Below, piece by piece: positions 1 through 5,677 of a DNA stretch of 5,677 nucleotides (the first letter of the stretch is position 1; every line of letters begins with the position of its first letter). The DNA is from Aquificaceae bacterium. Its GTDB lineage: Bacteria; Aquificota; Aquificia; Aquificales; Aquificaceae. The position numbers and the translations under genes were made by a program. The stretch lies in contig JALTVH010000099.1 of NCBI GenBank assembly GCA_027049085.1, positions 1-5,677 of the forward strand. Reading direction: 5' to 3'. The notes beneath the pieces are model-generated. The model saw only the letters and a program-made list of their open reading frames with translations, ran no database searches and had not been told where the DNA came from.

Positions 1-169
1 TTATCTTGTCTCTGGGAACTCCGAGGCCTACGGAGACCTCGGGACAGACAGGTATCACCTCGCACCTTTCGGAGAGCTCCAGGACGAACTCGTCTTCCGC
101 TGATCTTCCGTCGTATCTTACCTTCTCTCCGAGAAGACAGGCGCTCACCACGAGGCGCGGCCTATCCAT
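1..169 (-). CDS. DUF523 family protein, N-terminal part (runs off the left edge)
   Basis: Reading from an ATG at 169 towards position 1 gives 56 codons without a stop, so the gene continues outside the window. The visible part has the conserved elements I associate with DUF523 (YbbK-type) proteins. These are an N-terminal hydrophobic strand followed by SACLLG (residues 9-14), then VRYDGR (17-22), and later VCPEVSVGLGVPRD (about 42-55). The two cysteines in SACLLG and VCPE are typical of the family, whose biochemical role is not established to my knowledge. The start overlaps the hemH stop by 8 nt (ATGGATAG), with a purine-rich GGAAAGGGAAG immediately before it, so translation is probably coupled to hemH. 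The forward-strand reading of the same region has no recognisable protein. Family assignment is fairly confident; function is unknown. Confidence 0.8.
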   Translation of the reverse strand, partial: MDRPRLVVSACLLGEKVRYDGRSAEDEFVLELSERCEVIPVCPEVSVGLGVPRDKI

Positions 170-1112
170 CTTCCCTTTCCGCGGAGAGCACTATCTCTTT
201 TAAGGCCTCCATGAAGGTTGGGTGGGTCCTCAGTGTGGGTACGCGCTTGTAGTCTTCTATGCCTAAGCTTTCTGCCAGCTTCCCATACTGGATGTCGAGT
301 TCATAAAGGGTTTCCGAGTGCTCGGAGACGAAGGAGACGGGGATCACCGCGATCCTTTTAACTCCCTCCTTTGCGAGCTCCTCTATGAGCTCGTCCGTCA
401 TGGGCTCCAGCCACTTGATGGGCCCCACCTTACTCTGGTATCCGAGCCTGTAGGGGACCTCTGGAAAGTGCTCCATTATGAGCTCCACAGTCCTCTCGGT
501 CTGATCCTTGTAGGGGTCTCCCTCCTTTATCACATACACGGGCAGGCTGTGGGCGGAGAAGAGGAAAAAGTAATCCTTCCAGTTCCCGAGGCTCTCTTTA
601 ATGTTCTCCACCATCGCCTTTATGTAAAGGGGGTGGTCGTGGTAGTCCCTCACCTTTACGACGGGGACCTTGGGGTAGTTCTTCCTTCCGTATACTCTAT
701 CGAACTCCCTGAAGGAGGATCCCGTGGTGGTCGTGCTGAACTGGGGATACATGGGCAGGAGGATTATCTTTTCGATCTCCTCCTTGAAAAGCTCATCGAG
801 GGCCTCCTCCGTGAAGGGGTGCCAGTATCTCATGGCGACGACAACTTTGTATCTTTCTCCGAGGAGTTCCTGAAGCTTTTTCGCCTGTTCGAGGGTCTGA
901 TCCTTCTGCGGGGACTTCCCCCCCATAAGCTCGTAGTAGTGCCTCGTCTTCTTGGCTCTGACCTTCGAGATTATCCAGGCCACGGGCTTTTGGATGGGCC
1001 TCGGTATTCTGATAAGGTCGTGGTCGGAGAACAGGTTGTATAGGAAAGGCTGAACTGCCTCTAAGCTGTCCGGACCTCCCATGGAGAGTAGGATGACACC
1101 GGTCTTTTTCAT
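162..1112 (-). CDS. hemH: ferrochelatase (HemH)
   Basis: HemH inserts Fe(2+) into protoporphyrin IX to make protoheme, the final step of the classical heme pathway, as a soluble or peripheral membrane protein. The 316-aa length is normal for bacterial ferrochelatases. In order one sees LLSMGGPDSLEAVQPFL (residues 8-24), the GGKSP loop (64-68), LLPMYPQFSTTTTGSS (118-133), the family signature FSAHSLPVYVIKEGDPY (185-201) with the catalytic His188, YQSKVGPIKWLEP (225-237), and the second active-site block FVSEHSETLYELD (261-273) with His265 and Glu267. The GGPD N-terminus resembles the protoporphyrin-type enzymes more than the Bacillus-type coproporphyrin enzymes; this is an inference. There is no cysteine, so no C-terminal [2Fe-2S] cluster. 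The ATG overlaps the upstream peptidase stop as ATGA. No good Shine-Dalgarno stands at normal distance (GGAGGT lies about 18 nt upstream), so coupling is likely. Confidence 0.95.
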   Translation of the reverse strand: MKKTGVILLSMGGPDSLEAVQPFLYNLFSDHDLIRIPRPIQKPVAWIISKVRAKKTRHYYELMGGKSPQKDQTLEQAKKLQELLGERYKVVVAMRYWHPFTEEALDELFKEEIEKIILLPMYPQFSTTTTGSSFREFDRVYGRKNYPKVPVVKVRDYHDHPLYIKAMVENIKESLGNWKDYFFLFSAHSLPVYVIKEGDPYKDQTERTVELIMEHFPEVPYRLGYQSKVGPIKWLEPMTDELIEELAKEGVKRIAVIPVSFVSEHSETLYELDIQYGKLAESLGIEDYKRVPTLRTHPTFMEALKEIVLSAEREDG

Positions 1113-1387
1113 TTTTTCTTATTCAGTATAACCTCCATCTCCTCTAAAAATTCCCTTGTGTGAAAGATGCCGTACTTTAGGTGAAGTAGCTCGTGAACTA
1201 CGATCTCCATGAGTTCCCGTTCTGATATATCCGGTAGGATATTCTTGTTTATCCTTATCTCCTTCCTTATCAAGGAGATCGTTGCCTTCTTCCTCTTCAT
1301 CGGCTTTATCCTTACGCTGACCTTCTCCTCTATACCGAGCTCCCTTCTCAGATTATCCACCATCCTCCTTATCTCTTTGACATACAT
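1109..1387 (-). CDS. small HExxH metallopeptidase-like protein (YgjP/WLM/SprT-like fold)
   Basis: This 92-aa protein ends in a minimal zinc-metallopeptidase core. Residues 64-80 read VHELLHLKYGIFHTREF, where His65 and His69 would bind zinc, Glu66 would be catalytic, and His76 fits the third ligand seen in YgjP (DUF45)- or WLM-type proteins (HELxHLx6H). The N-terminal half is strongly basic (KPMKRKKATISLIRKEIRIN, 28-47) and looks like the beta-strand region that precedes the motif in these families. At 92 aa it is shorter than YgjP-like proteins, which are usually well over 150 aa, so it is a bare core. No signal peptide or membrane segment is visible, so it is probably cytoplasmic. It starts 2 nt after the hsdR stop, with GGAGAG six bases before its ATG, and ends in an ATGA overlap with hemH. 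Substrate unknown. The position after hsdR may be chance operon packing or a functional link. Confidence 0.75.
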   Translation of the reverse strand: MYVKEIRRMVDNLRRELGIEEKVSVRIKPMKRKKATISLIRKEIRINKNILPDISERELMEIVVHELLHLKYGIFHTREFLEEMEVILNKKK

Positions 1388-1389
1388 CC

Positions 1390-4300
1390 TTAGCTCTCCA
1401 TGAGGGGTTTTATGAAATCTTCTACGAGTTTGTTTATCAATCTATCCCTCTGCCCTGTGTTCTTAATCCTGATCAGATCTATATGCAGAGCCTTCCTGAG
1501 TTCGTCCCACATGGAGGAGGGGACGACTCTCCTTCTCGCTATCCTGTCGAGAACCCCTCCCGTCCTTTCAAGACCGAAGTTGCCGTACCCTCTTTTCAAG
1601 AGCATCCTCCGGATGTTCAAGACGATCCTATCCGTTTTGGAGAGGTCTCTCGTCTCCCTTTCGTAATCTTCCTTCTCTTCTTTAATCCTCGTGAGCTCCT
1701 CTAAGAGTTTCTCAGCGGATATTTCACTGTTTAGATAACTTTCCTTCAATTCCCTAAGCCTGTTGTATAGCTCTCTGTAAACTAAGTCCCTTTTATCCTC
1801 TATCTCATCGAGCAGGGTATAGAGCAGGTCCGCAACGAGAATTATCGCGCTTCTTTTTCCCTTCAGCTTCTCTAAAGCTTCATTGTCTATGCTAACCTTC
1901 CCCGCCTCCTCAAATGGGTCGAAGCTTAGCCTATCTATCAGCTCCTTCCTTACGCTATCCCAGGGTATCCCCGACTTCTTAGGGTTCCTCTTCCTGTTTA
2001 TAGAAGCTCTGAGGATCTGAATCCAACCTACCTTTTCATAGTAATCGATCTTTTTCGGGTAAGCCCCTAAGGAGTTAAAGAGGTCAAGAACTTCTTTTAT
2101 TGTGATCATGAATCTTTCGAGCTCTGGGGAGAGGACTATGTCCGAAACGGTAATATCGAACTCCTCCCTGTCCATATCTCCTCTATTTAACCTTTCTAAG
2201 AATTGCTCCCACTCTTGGTCGGTTACAGCATTAAAAAGTTTTTTAAACTCCTCGTATCTCTCCAGGAAGGTCTCCCAGAGTTTATCCGCTTCAACGAAGA
2301 GGAACTTAGCTATGTCCTTCTTTATCTCCTCATCTTCGTAGATGTTGTATTGAGTTATAGCTTTTAGGTAGTTCTCTATCAGGAAGCCTGGTATGTCAAC
2401 GACTATCCCGTATCTTTTACCCTCGTGAGGTCTGTTTACCCTCGCAACCGCCTGGAGCAACTGGTGGTCTTTCATAACTTTGTCCACATACATGACCTTG
2501 AGCATAGGAGCATCAAAACCCGTAAGGAGCATGTCCGTTACTATGAGAACCTTCGGGTTTTCCTCCGTGAGGAACTTCTCTTTCAAAATCCTGTTTACTT
2601 CCTGCCAGCCTGCCCCGAACTTCGACTCAACTTCCTCTTTGAAATCCCTTATCTCGCTCACCTTCTCCTCGTCCGTATACGTCATCACCACCTCAACCCA
2701 GTTCTTTGCCCTTTCTCCGAATTTAGAAATGAGTTTCTCCTCAAGGATCCTTTTGTATCTCACGCAGGCGAGCCTGCTATTTGCCACCACGAAGGCTTTG
2801 AACTTAAAGCTTTCACTGTCCTCCTCTATGCGCTCCGCTATGTAATCGCAGGCTTTTTCTATGTGGTCAATGCTGTCAAGTATATGACTGATCTTAAGCT
2901 CCTGTCTGACCTCCTGAGCGCTCACCTCTTCCTCCTCCACCCCGAACTCCCTGAGAACTTCCTTAACAGCCTCCTCAGTTATTATGTAAGGCTCGGTCCT
3001 TAGTGTCCTCCAGACTATAGGGGTAGTGAATCTGTCCCTCAAAGAGTCTTCTATGAAGTATCTGTCGAGGTAGAACTCCCCCTCTTCGGAGAATTCCTTG
3101 AAAGTGTTCCTGTCCTTCCTGTGAACGGGGGTTCCCGTGAACCCGAACTTGAGGGCTTTCTTCAGCACCGCTTCTCTTACATCCGCAAGGATGCCGTATT
3201 CGGTCCTGTGGGCTTCGTCCCTGAGGACGAGGATCTCTTTCTTCGTAATAGGACCTATATCTTTGAGCTCCTCACGAACATCCTTCCTGAACTTGTGAGC
3301 CATGACAAGGTAAACTCCCTTAAAGGTAAGGGTGGGGTTCTCTTCCTGTTCCTTTATCTTCTTAAGCTCCTTTTTCAGTTCCTCAACGCTCTGTATCCTT
3401 TTCAAAAAGTCCCTGAACCTTGCGGGTTTTACATTCAGGTCTTTTTCCATCTGGTCCTCAAGCTCCTGCCTGTCCACGACTATAAAGACGTGTGGGTTTC
3501 TGCTTTCAAACTTCTCAAAGAAAAACTCCGTTAAAAAGAGTATCTCAAAGGTCTTCCCTGAACCTTGCCAATGCCATACGAGTCCCTTTCTCTTTGTAGA
3601 AATGCCGTTTATATACTCCTGCACCCTCCTGAAGGCTTTTTTGACCGCAAAATACTGCATGTATCTGGGAACTATTCTTCTGAGGTTGCCCGCCTTGTCC
3701 ACGTGTATGAAGATAAAGCCCCTCAAGATCTCCGTTAGCCTTTCAGGTCTTAAAAGGTCGTATATGTTCTCTTTCTTCTCTTCGTCCCTCCAGATTTCAG
3801 TCTTTAAAGGTCTCTCTTTTCCTTCCCAATTAGGCAGGGTTGGGACGTATCCTTTTTCGTCCCCGTAGGCTACCGCAAACTGGACGAAGTTAAAGAGTTT
3901 CGGGCTTTTTATCTGGTAAGCCTTAATATCCTTCAAGGCTTTACCTACCGTATGTCCAACCGAGAACTCCCTCTTTGCCTCTATTATCACAATTGGGATA
4001 CCGTTTATAAAGAGGGTAAAGTCAGGCTTTGAGTTGTCGGGCTTTCCCTTGAACTTTATCTCATGTCCGTAATGGAAGACGTTATTTTCAGGGACTTCGT
4101 AGTCTATAAGCTTCACTCTTATCTGAGTTTTCCCAAGGGGTCCCTGTTTTATGGATACCGTTATGCCCCATTTTAGAAACTCAAGAACCTTGGCGGGGTC
4201 GTCCGTATTCAGGAGTTTGCTTTTTACTTCCGTCAGGATTTCTTTAATATCTTCATCTTTTAAGCCTTTCAGTTCGTCTCTGTTCAGTTCCAAAAACTTT

Positions 4301-4434
4301 CTGTTAAATACCTCCTCTACCAGATAGTCTTCTAAAAGCTCGTGTTCTCCTACTATCTCAGGAGGCAGTTTCTTCCATCCTATTCGGGTGAGCCTCTTCT
4401 CAATTTCCTTGTGGACTCTGCTTTCGGATATCAT
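1390..4434 (-). CDS. hsdR: type I restriction enzyme, restriction/translocation subunit HsdR
   Basis: HsdR is the motor and nuclease of type I restriction-modification complexes (HsdR2M2S1). It translocates DNA with ATP and cuts far from the unmodified site. The 1014-aa length is typical. The PD-(D/E)xK nuclease is at 138-154: Asp138, Glu152 and Lys154 in PDFTLF...VIIEAK, the spacing of EcoR124I-type enzymes. The SF2 motor follows with Walker A WHWQGSGKT (287-295), VFIVVDRQELEDQ (316-328), DEAH box 406-409, TGTP 433-436, VLIVTDMLLTGFDAP (629-643) and QAVARVNRP (661-669). The C-terminal third is helical and charged, as expected for the domain that docks on HsdM/HsdS. No frameshift or lost key residue is seen, so it looks functional. 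The chosen start gives the usual short N-terminus and overlaps the DUF2283 stop as ATGA. The upstream Shine-Dalgarno is weak, suggesting coupled, limited translation. hsdR is separated from hsdS by two small genes. Confidence 0.96.
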   Translation of the reverse strand: MISESRVHKEIEKRLTRIGWKKLPPEIVGEHELLEDYLVEEVFNRKFLELNRDELKGLKDEDIKEILTEVKSKLLNTDDPAKVLEFLKWGITVSIKQGPLGKTQIRVKLIDYEVPENNVFHYGHEIKFKGKPDNSKPDFTLFINGIPIVIIEAKREFSVGHTVGKALKDIKAYQIKSPKLFNFVQFAVAYGDEKGYVPTLPNWEGKERPLKTEIWRDEEKKENIYDLLRPERLTEILRGFIFIHVDKAGNLRRIVPRYMQYFAVKKAFRRVQEYINGISTKRKGLVWHWQGSGKTFEILFLTEFFFEKFESRNPHVFIVVDRQELEDQMEKDLNVKPARFRDFLKRIQSVEELKKELKKIKEQEENPTLTFKGVYLVMAHKFRKDVREELKDIGPITKKEILVLRDEAHRTEYGILADVREAVLKKALKFGFTGTPVHRKDRNTFKEFSEEGEFYLDRYFIEDSLRDRFTTPIVWRTLRTEPYIITEEAVKEVLREFGVEEEEVSAQEVRQELKISHILDSIDHIEKACDYIAERIEEDSESFKFKAFVVANSRLACVRYKRILEEKLISKFGERAKNWVEVVMTYTDEEKVSEIRDFKEEVESKFGAGWQEVNRILKEKFLTEENPKVLIVTDMLLTGFDAPMLKVMYVDKVMKDHQLLQAVARVNRPHEGKRYGIVVDIPGFLIENYLKAITQYNIYEDEEIKKDIAKFLFVEADKLWETFLERYEEFKKLFNAVTDQEWEQFLERLNRGDMDREEFDITVSDIVLSPELERFMITIKEVLDLFNSLGAYPKKIDYYEKVGWIQILRASINRKRNPKKSGIPWDSVRKELIDRLSFDPFEEAGKVSIDNEALEKLKGKRSAIILVADLLYTLLDEIEDKRDLVYRELYNRLRELKESYLNSEISAEKLLEELTRIKEEKEDYERETRDLSKTDRIVLNIRRMLLKRGYGNFGLERTGGVLDRIARRRVVPSSMWDELRKALHIDLIRIKNTGQRDRLINKLVEDFIKPLMES
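1394..1399 (-). promoter_or_regulatory. ribosome binding site of the metallopeptidase gene
   Basis: GGAGAG on the minus strand ends 6 nt before the ATG at 1387. It lies in the last codons of hsdR, so the peptidase can initiate on its own as well as by coupling. It supports the 1387 start. Confidence 0.65.
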
Positions 4435-4631
4435 CTGAACACTTCAAGGTCAAGTTCTTTCCCGCTTTTCTGGAAGTTAGACCATCCCATTATTTCATAG
4501 CCCACTACTTCATCTTTGTCGTTGTAGTCAATAACTATTCCTTTCCCCTCCAGGTATTCGCTCTCCACAACGGGATCATCTTTAAGCCTTATGAGCAAGG
4601 TATCCGTCTCGAGTATATACCTTATCCGCAT
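4431..4631 (-). CDS. DUF2283 family protein, possible antitoxin partner
   Basis: This small acidic protein of 66 aa matches the DUF2283 pattern: an N-terminal strand MRIRYILETDTLLIRL (1-16) and the strand-turn-strand block GIVIDYNDKDEVVGYEIMG (31-49). I start it at 4631, not at the in-frame ATG at 4658. A perfect AGGAGG lies 7 nt before the 4631 ATG, and the family begins at this MRIxY strand. With this start it overlaps the end of the DUF4258 gene by 50 nt in another frame. Its own stop overlaps the hsdR start as ATGA. DUF2283 genes are, to my knowledge, often found next to DUF4258 genes, in an arrangement that resembles toxin-antitoxin pairs, but the biochemical role is unproven. No DNA-binding motif is visible by eye. 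A link to restriction control is inference from position only. Confidence 0.82.
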   Translation of the reverse strand: MRIRYILETDTLLIRLKDDPVVESEYLEGKGIVIDYNDKDEVVGYEIMGWSNFQKSGKELDLEVFR

Positions 4632-4893
4632 AACTTTTCCTCCTAAACGTCCTGTCAAAGTAAGCAGTAATAATGATTAATCTATCCTCTTCAACCTCCA
4701 CGACAATTTTGAGGCATCTGTTTCCAACCCTCTTTATCCTCCACTCCCTTTTGAGAAACACATCATCGGGAAGTGTTAAGTCAGGATTTAGAGCGAACTC
4801 TACGATAATGTTCACATTAACACCTTCTTTGAGGAAGGTATCTTTTCTATCATTCCACTTCTCCCAGAAGTGTCTTGTGAACTCGCATTTCAT
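4582..4893 (-). CDS. DUF4258 family protein, possible toxin-like partner
   Basis: This protein has 103 aa. The N-terminus MKCEFTRHFWEKWNDRK resembles the DUF4258 opening (xFTxHAxxRMxxRxI) with His8 at the conserved place. The middle has a charged strand (FLKREWRIKRVG, 46-57) and LKIVVEVEEDRLIIITAYFDR (61-81), which fits the family's two core strands ending in the IITxY motif. The rest (RTFRRKSYADKVYTRDGYLA) is a basic tail that is longer than I would expect. The overall shape (short, basic, alpha then antiparallel beta) recalls RelE/BrnT-like toxins, but I see no proven catalytic set. The ATG overlaps the hsdS stop as ATGA, with GGTGA 7 nt upstream. It precedes DUF2283, overlapping by 50 nt. 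Family assignment is moderately confident; the toxin role is hypothesis. Confidence 0.75.
   Translation of the reverse strand: MKCEFTRHFWEKWNDRKDTFLKEGVNVNIIVEFALNPDLTLPDDVFLKREWRIKRVGNRCLKIVVEVEEDRLIIITAYFDRTFRRKSYADKVYTRDGYLAHKA
4639..4644 (-). promoter_or_regulatory. strong ribosome binding site of DUF2283
   Basis: A perfect AGGAGG, 7 nt before the ATG at 4631, inside the 3' end of the DUF4258 frame. It is the strongest Shine-Dalgarno in the window and decides the start against the ATG at 4658. A strong site for the second gene would favour excess DUF2283 over its partner, as expected for an antitoxin. Confidence 0.8.
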
Positions 4894-5677
4894 TTAACTT
4901 TCACCCTCACCTTTCCCGTAAGTAGCAGGTCCATAACCTTCTTCTTTATCCTCTCAAGGGTTTCCTTTTCCTTCTTCCTTTCCTCTATGAGGTTGTCAGC
5001 TTCAAGGAGTCTCTGGGCAATGGCTTTTTGTTCGGGGAGAGGAGGGAGGAGGATTTTGAAATTTTCAAGTTGGTTCTTTGAAATAGCTTTAAATGTAGAA
5101 CCACCACCTAAGTTTTCGATTTTGCCTTTCAAAAAGCTTAGTAGATAAAAGAGGAAGAATTTATTAACGTTTCCTTTTGGTAAAATTGCGGCAAGTCCAC
5201 GCCCAATACAATATTCTTTATCTGCAATATTCACATCTCCAACGGGTGCTCTGACGGATATTAAGACAGAATCTTTTGGGGCTATTTTCAAAGGCTTCGT
5301 TGTGTATTTAACTTCTGATGGGTAAATTGAACCGAATTCTGCTTTTCCTTGAAGAAATGGCACGCCTTTGCACTCTTCGTTATAACTTGATGAGGGTGGT
5401 GATTGACCCATAATAATCTCAAAATGTTTTTTATCCCCTAACCTCTTCACCTCCCAATCCTTCGGTATCCTCCCTACTTCCGTATCCTTAAACCCCTTAT
5501 GCTCAAAAACACCCTTTGTAAAATACACTTCCATCATCTTCTTTTTGATTCTCTTGAGCGTTTCTATCTGTTTGTTGATAACCTCTATAAGGTCGTCAAA
5601 CTCTTTGAGGACGCTTGCGATGGCTTTTTGTTCTGGGAGAGGGGGGAGGGGGATAGGGAGGTTTTTTACTATATTTG
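4890..5677 (-). CDS. hsdS: type I restriction-modification specificity subunit HsdS, C-terminal part (5' end cut by the window edge)
   Basis: HsdS holds the two target-recognition domains (TRDs) that read the split recognition site and bind the methylase HsdM. The frame stays open from the TGA at 4890 to the right edge, giving 261 residues; a full HsdS is usually about 400, so most of TRD1 is missing. The ATG pair at 5532-5537 is internal. In order from the edge: the central conserved region LPPLPEQKAIASVLKEFDDL plus coiled coil (about residues 6-55), TRD2 (about 66-205) with GQSPPSS, VRAPVGDVNIA and CIGRGLAAI, then the distal conserved region LLPPLPEQKAIAQRLLEAD and a second coiled coil to the C-terminus. 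The two conserved regions repeat 200 residues apart, as in the pseudo-symmetric family. TRD2 is AT-rich (about 35% GC in stretches I counted; hemH 52-58%). hsdM is expected upstream. Confidence 0.93.
   Translation of the reverse strand, partial: NIVKNLPIPLPPLPEQKAIASVLKEFDDLIEVINKQIETLKRIKKKMMEVYFTKGVFEHKGFKDTEVGRIPKDWEVKRLGDKKHFEIIMGQSPPSSSYNEECKGVPFLQGKAEFGSIYPSEVKYTTKPLKIAPKDSVLISVRAPVGDVNIADKEYCIGRGLAAILPKGNVNKFFLFYLLSFLKGKIENLGGGSTFKAISKNQLENFKILLPPLPEQKAIAQRLLEADNLIEERKKEKETLERIKKKVMDLLLTGKVRVKVK
4901..4905 (-). promoter_or_regulatory. ribosome binding site of DUF4258
   Basis: GGTGA, complementary to the anti-Shine-Dalgarno, lies 7 nt before the ATG at 4893, within the last codons of hsdS. 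It supports an independent start in addition to the ATGA coupling. Confidence 0.55.
5020..5053. repeat. direct repeat copy in hsdS, distal conserved region
   Basis: Thirty-one of 34 bases match the copy at 5620-5653; mismatches are at 5034, 5043 and 5050. It encodes the LPPLPEQKAIA segment that precedes the C-terminal coiled coil. The copies are exactly 600 bp (200 codons) apart and in frame, bracketing TRD2. Confidence 0.9.
5620..5653. repeat. direct repeat copy in hsdS, central conserved region
   Basis: Partner of the copy at 5020-5053, encoding the same LPPLPEQKAIA segment at the end of TRD1. On the plus strand its G-runs extend to 5658 and form a four-run G-rich tract (5635-5658). Base identity exceeds that of the flanking coiled-coil codons, which have diverged clearly. 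Confidence 0.9.

Larger units (their letters stand above)
1..5677 (-). other. single compact operon, all genes co-directional and overlapping
   Basis: No gap between genes exceeds 2 nt, and there is no room for a terminator or a conventional promoter outside coding sequence. ATGA overlaps lie at 4890-4893, 4431-4434 and 1109-1112. The other junctions are a 50-nt overlap (4582-4631), a 2-nt gap (1388-1389) and an 8-nt overlap (162-169). The promoter must lie beyond 5677 or inside a gene; I could not identify an internal one by eye. Confidence 0.7.

Noticed and set aside
6..203. Plus-strand 65-codon open frame at the left edge
   Set aside because: The minus strand here encodes a recognisable DUF523 N-terminus; the plus-strand product is Ser/Thr-rich without features.
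318..1043. Plus-strand 241-codon open frame opposite hemH
   Set aside because: It is antisense to a fully conserved ferrochelatase, and its translation shows low-complexity Leu/Val/Gly with no recognisable domain.
1111..1117. A-rich run at the peptidase/hemH junction as a frameshift site
   Set aside because: Both genes are complete with a normal ATGA overlap, and no stimulatory structure is evident.
2425..3868. Plus-strand open frames opposite hsdR (192, 121, 137 and 178 codons)
   Set aside because: They lie opposite conserved helicase motifs, have no family features, and are explained by the codon bias of hsdR.
4431..4658. DUF2283 starting at the ATG at 4658 (75 aa)
   Set aside because: The nine extra residues do not look like the family, and AGGAGG is correctly placed for the ATG at 4631 instead.
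4890..5537. HsdS as a complete 215-aa gene starting at the ATG pair near 5537
   Set aside because: The frame remains open to the window edge and encodes the LPPLPEQKAIA conserved region and coiled coil upstream of this Met, so the Met is internal.
1..5677. CRISPR array, tRNA, rRNA, insertion sequence or intrinsic terminator
   Set aside because: No regularly spaced repeats, cloverleaf, transposase or GC hairpin followed by a T-run was seen; the window is coding throughout.

Overview
The window is a wall-to-wall block of seven protein-coding genes, all on the minus strand. They are listed here in transcription order, from high to low coordinates. I see no RNA gene, CRISPR array, insertion sequence, or intergenic gap longer than 2 bases. 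The proteins are rich in Lys, Glu and Ile, HemH has no cysteine, and spacing is extremely compact with ATGA stop/start overlaps. This suggests a thermophilic bacterium, possibly of the Aquificales. That placement is an impression from protein style, not a proven one.

Region 1 (5677 to 1390) is the distal part of a type I restriction-modification operon. It starts inside hsdS (specificity subunit), which is cut by the window edge with most of its first target-recognition domain missing. Two small genes follow, a DUF4258 protein and a DUF2283 protein. They look like a toxin-antitoxin-type pair inserted between hsdS and hsdR. Then comes a full-length hsdR (1014 aa) with an intact nuclease motif and intact helicase motifs. 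hsdM is not in the window and would be expected upstream, beyond 5677.

Region 2 (1387 to 1) continues in the same direction without a break. It holds a 92-aa HExxH metallopeptidase-like protein, then hemH (ferrochelatase, last step of protoheme synthesis), then the first 56 codons of a DUF523-family protein that runs off the left edge.

Every junction is an overlap or near-overlap: ATGA at hsdS/DUF4258, 50 nt at DUF4258/DUF2283, ATGA at DUF2283/hsdR, a 2-nt gap at hsdR/peptidase, ATGA at peptidase/hemH, and 8 nt at hemH/DUF523. One transcript with translational coupling is therefore likely, joining a defence system to heme synthesis. The points most worth a second look are the DUF4258/DUF2283 pair between the specificity and restriction subunits, the tiny metallopeptidase directly after hsdR, and a near-identical direct repeat exactly 600 bp apart in hsdS that could support exchange of its recognition domain.
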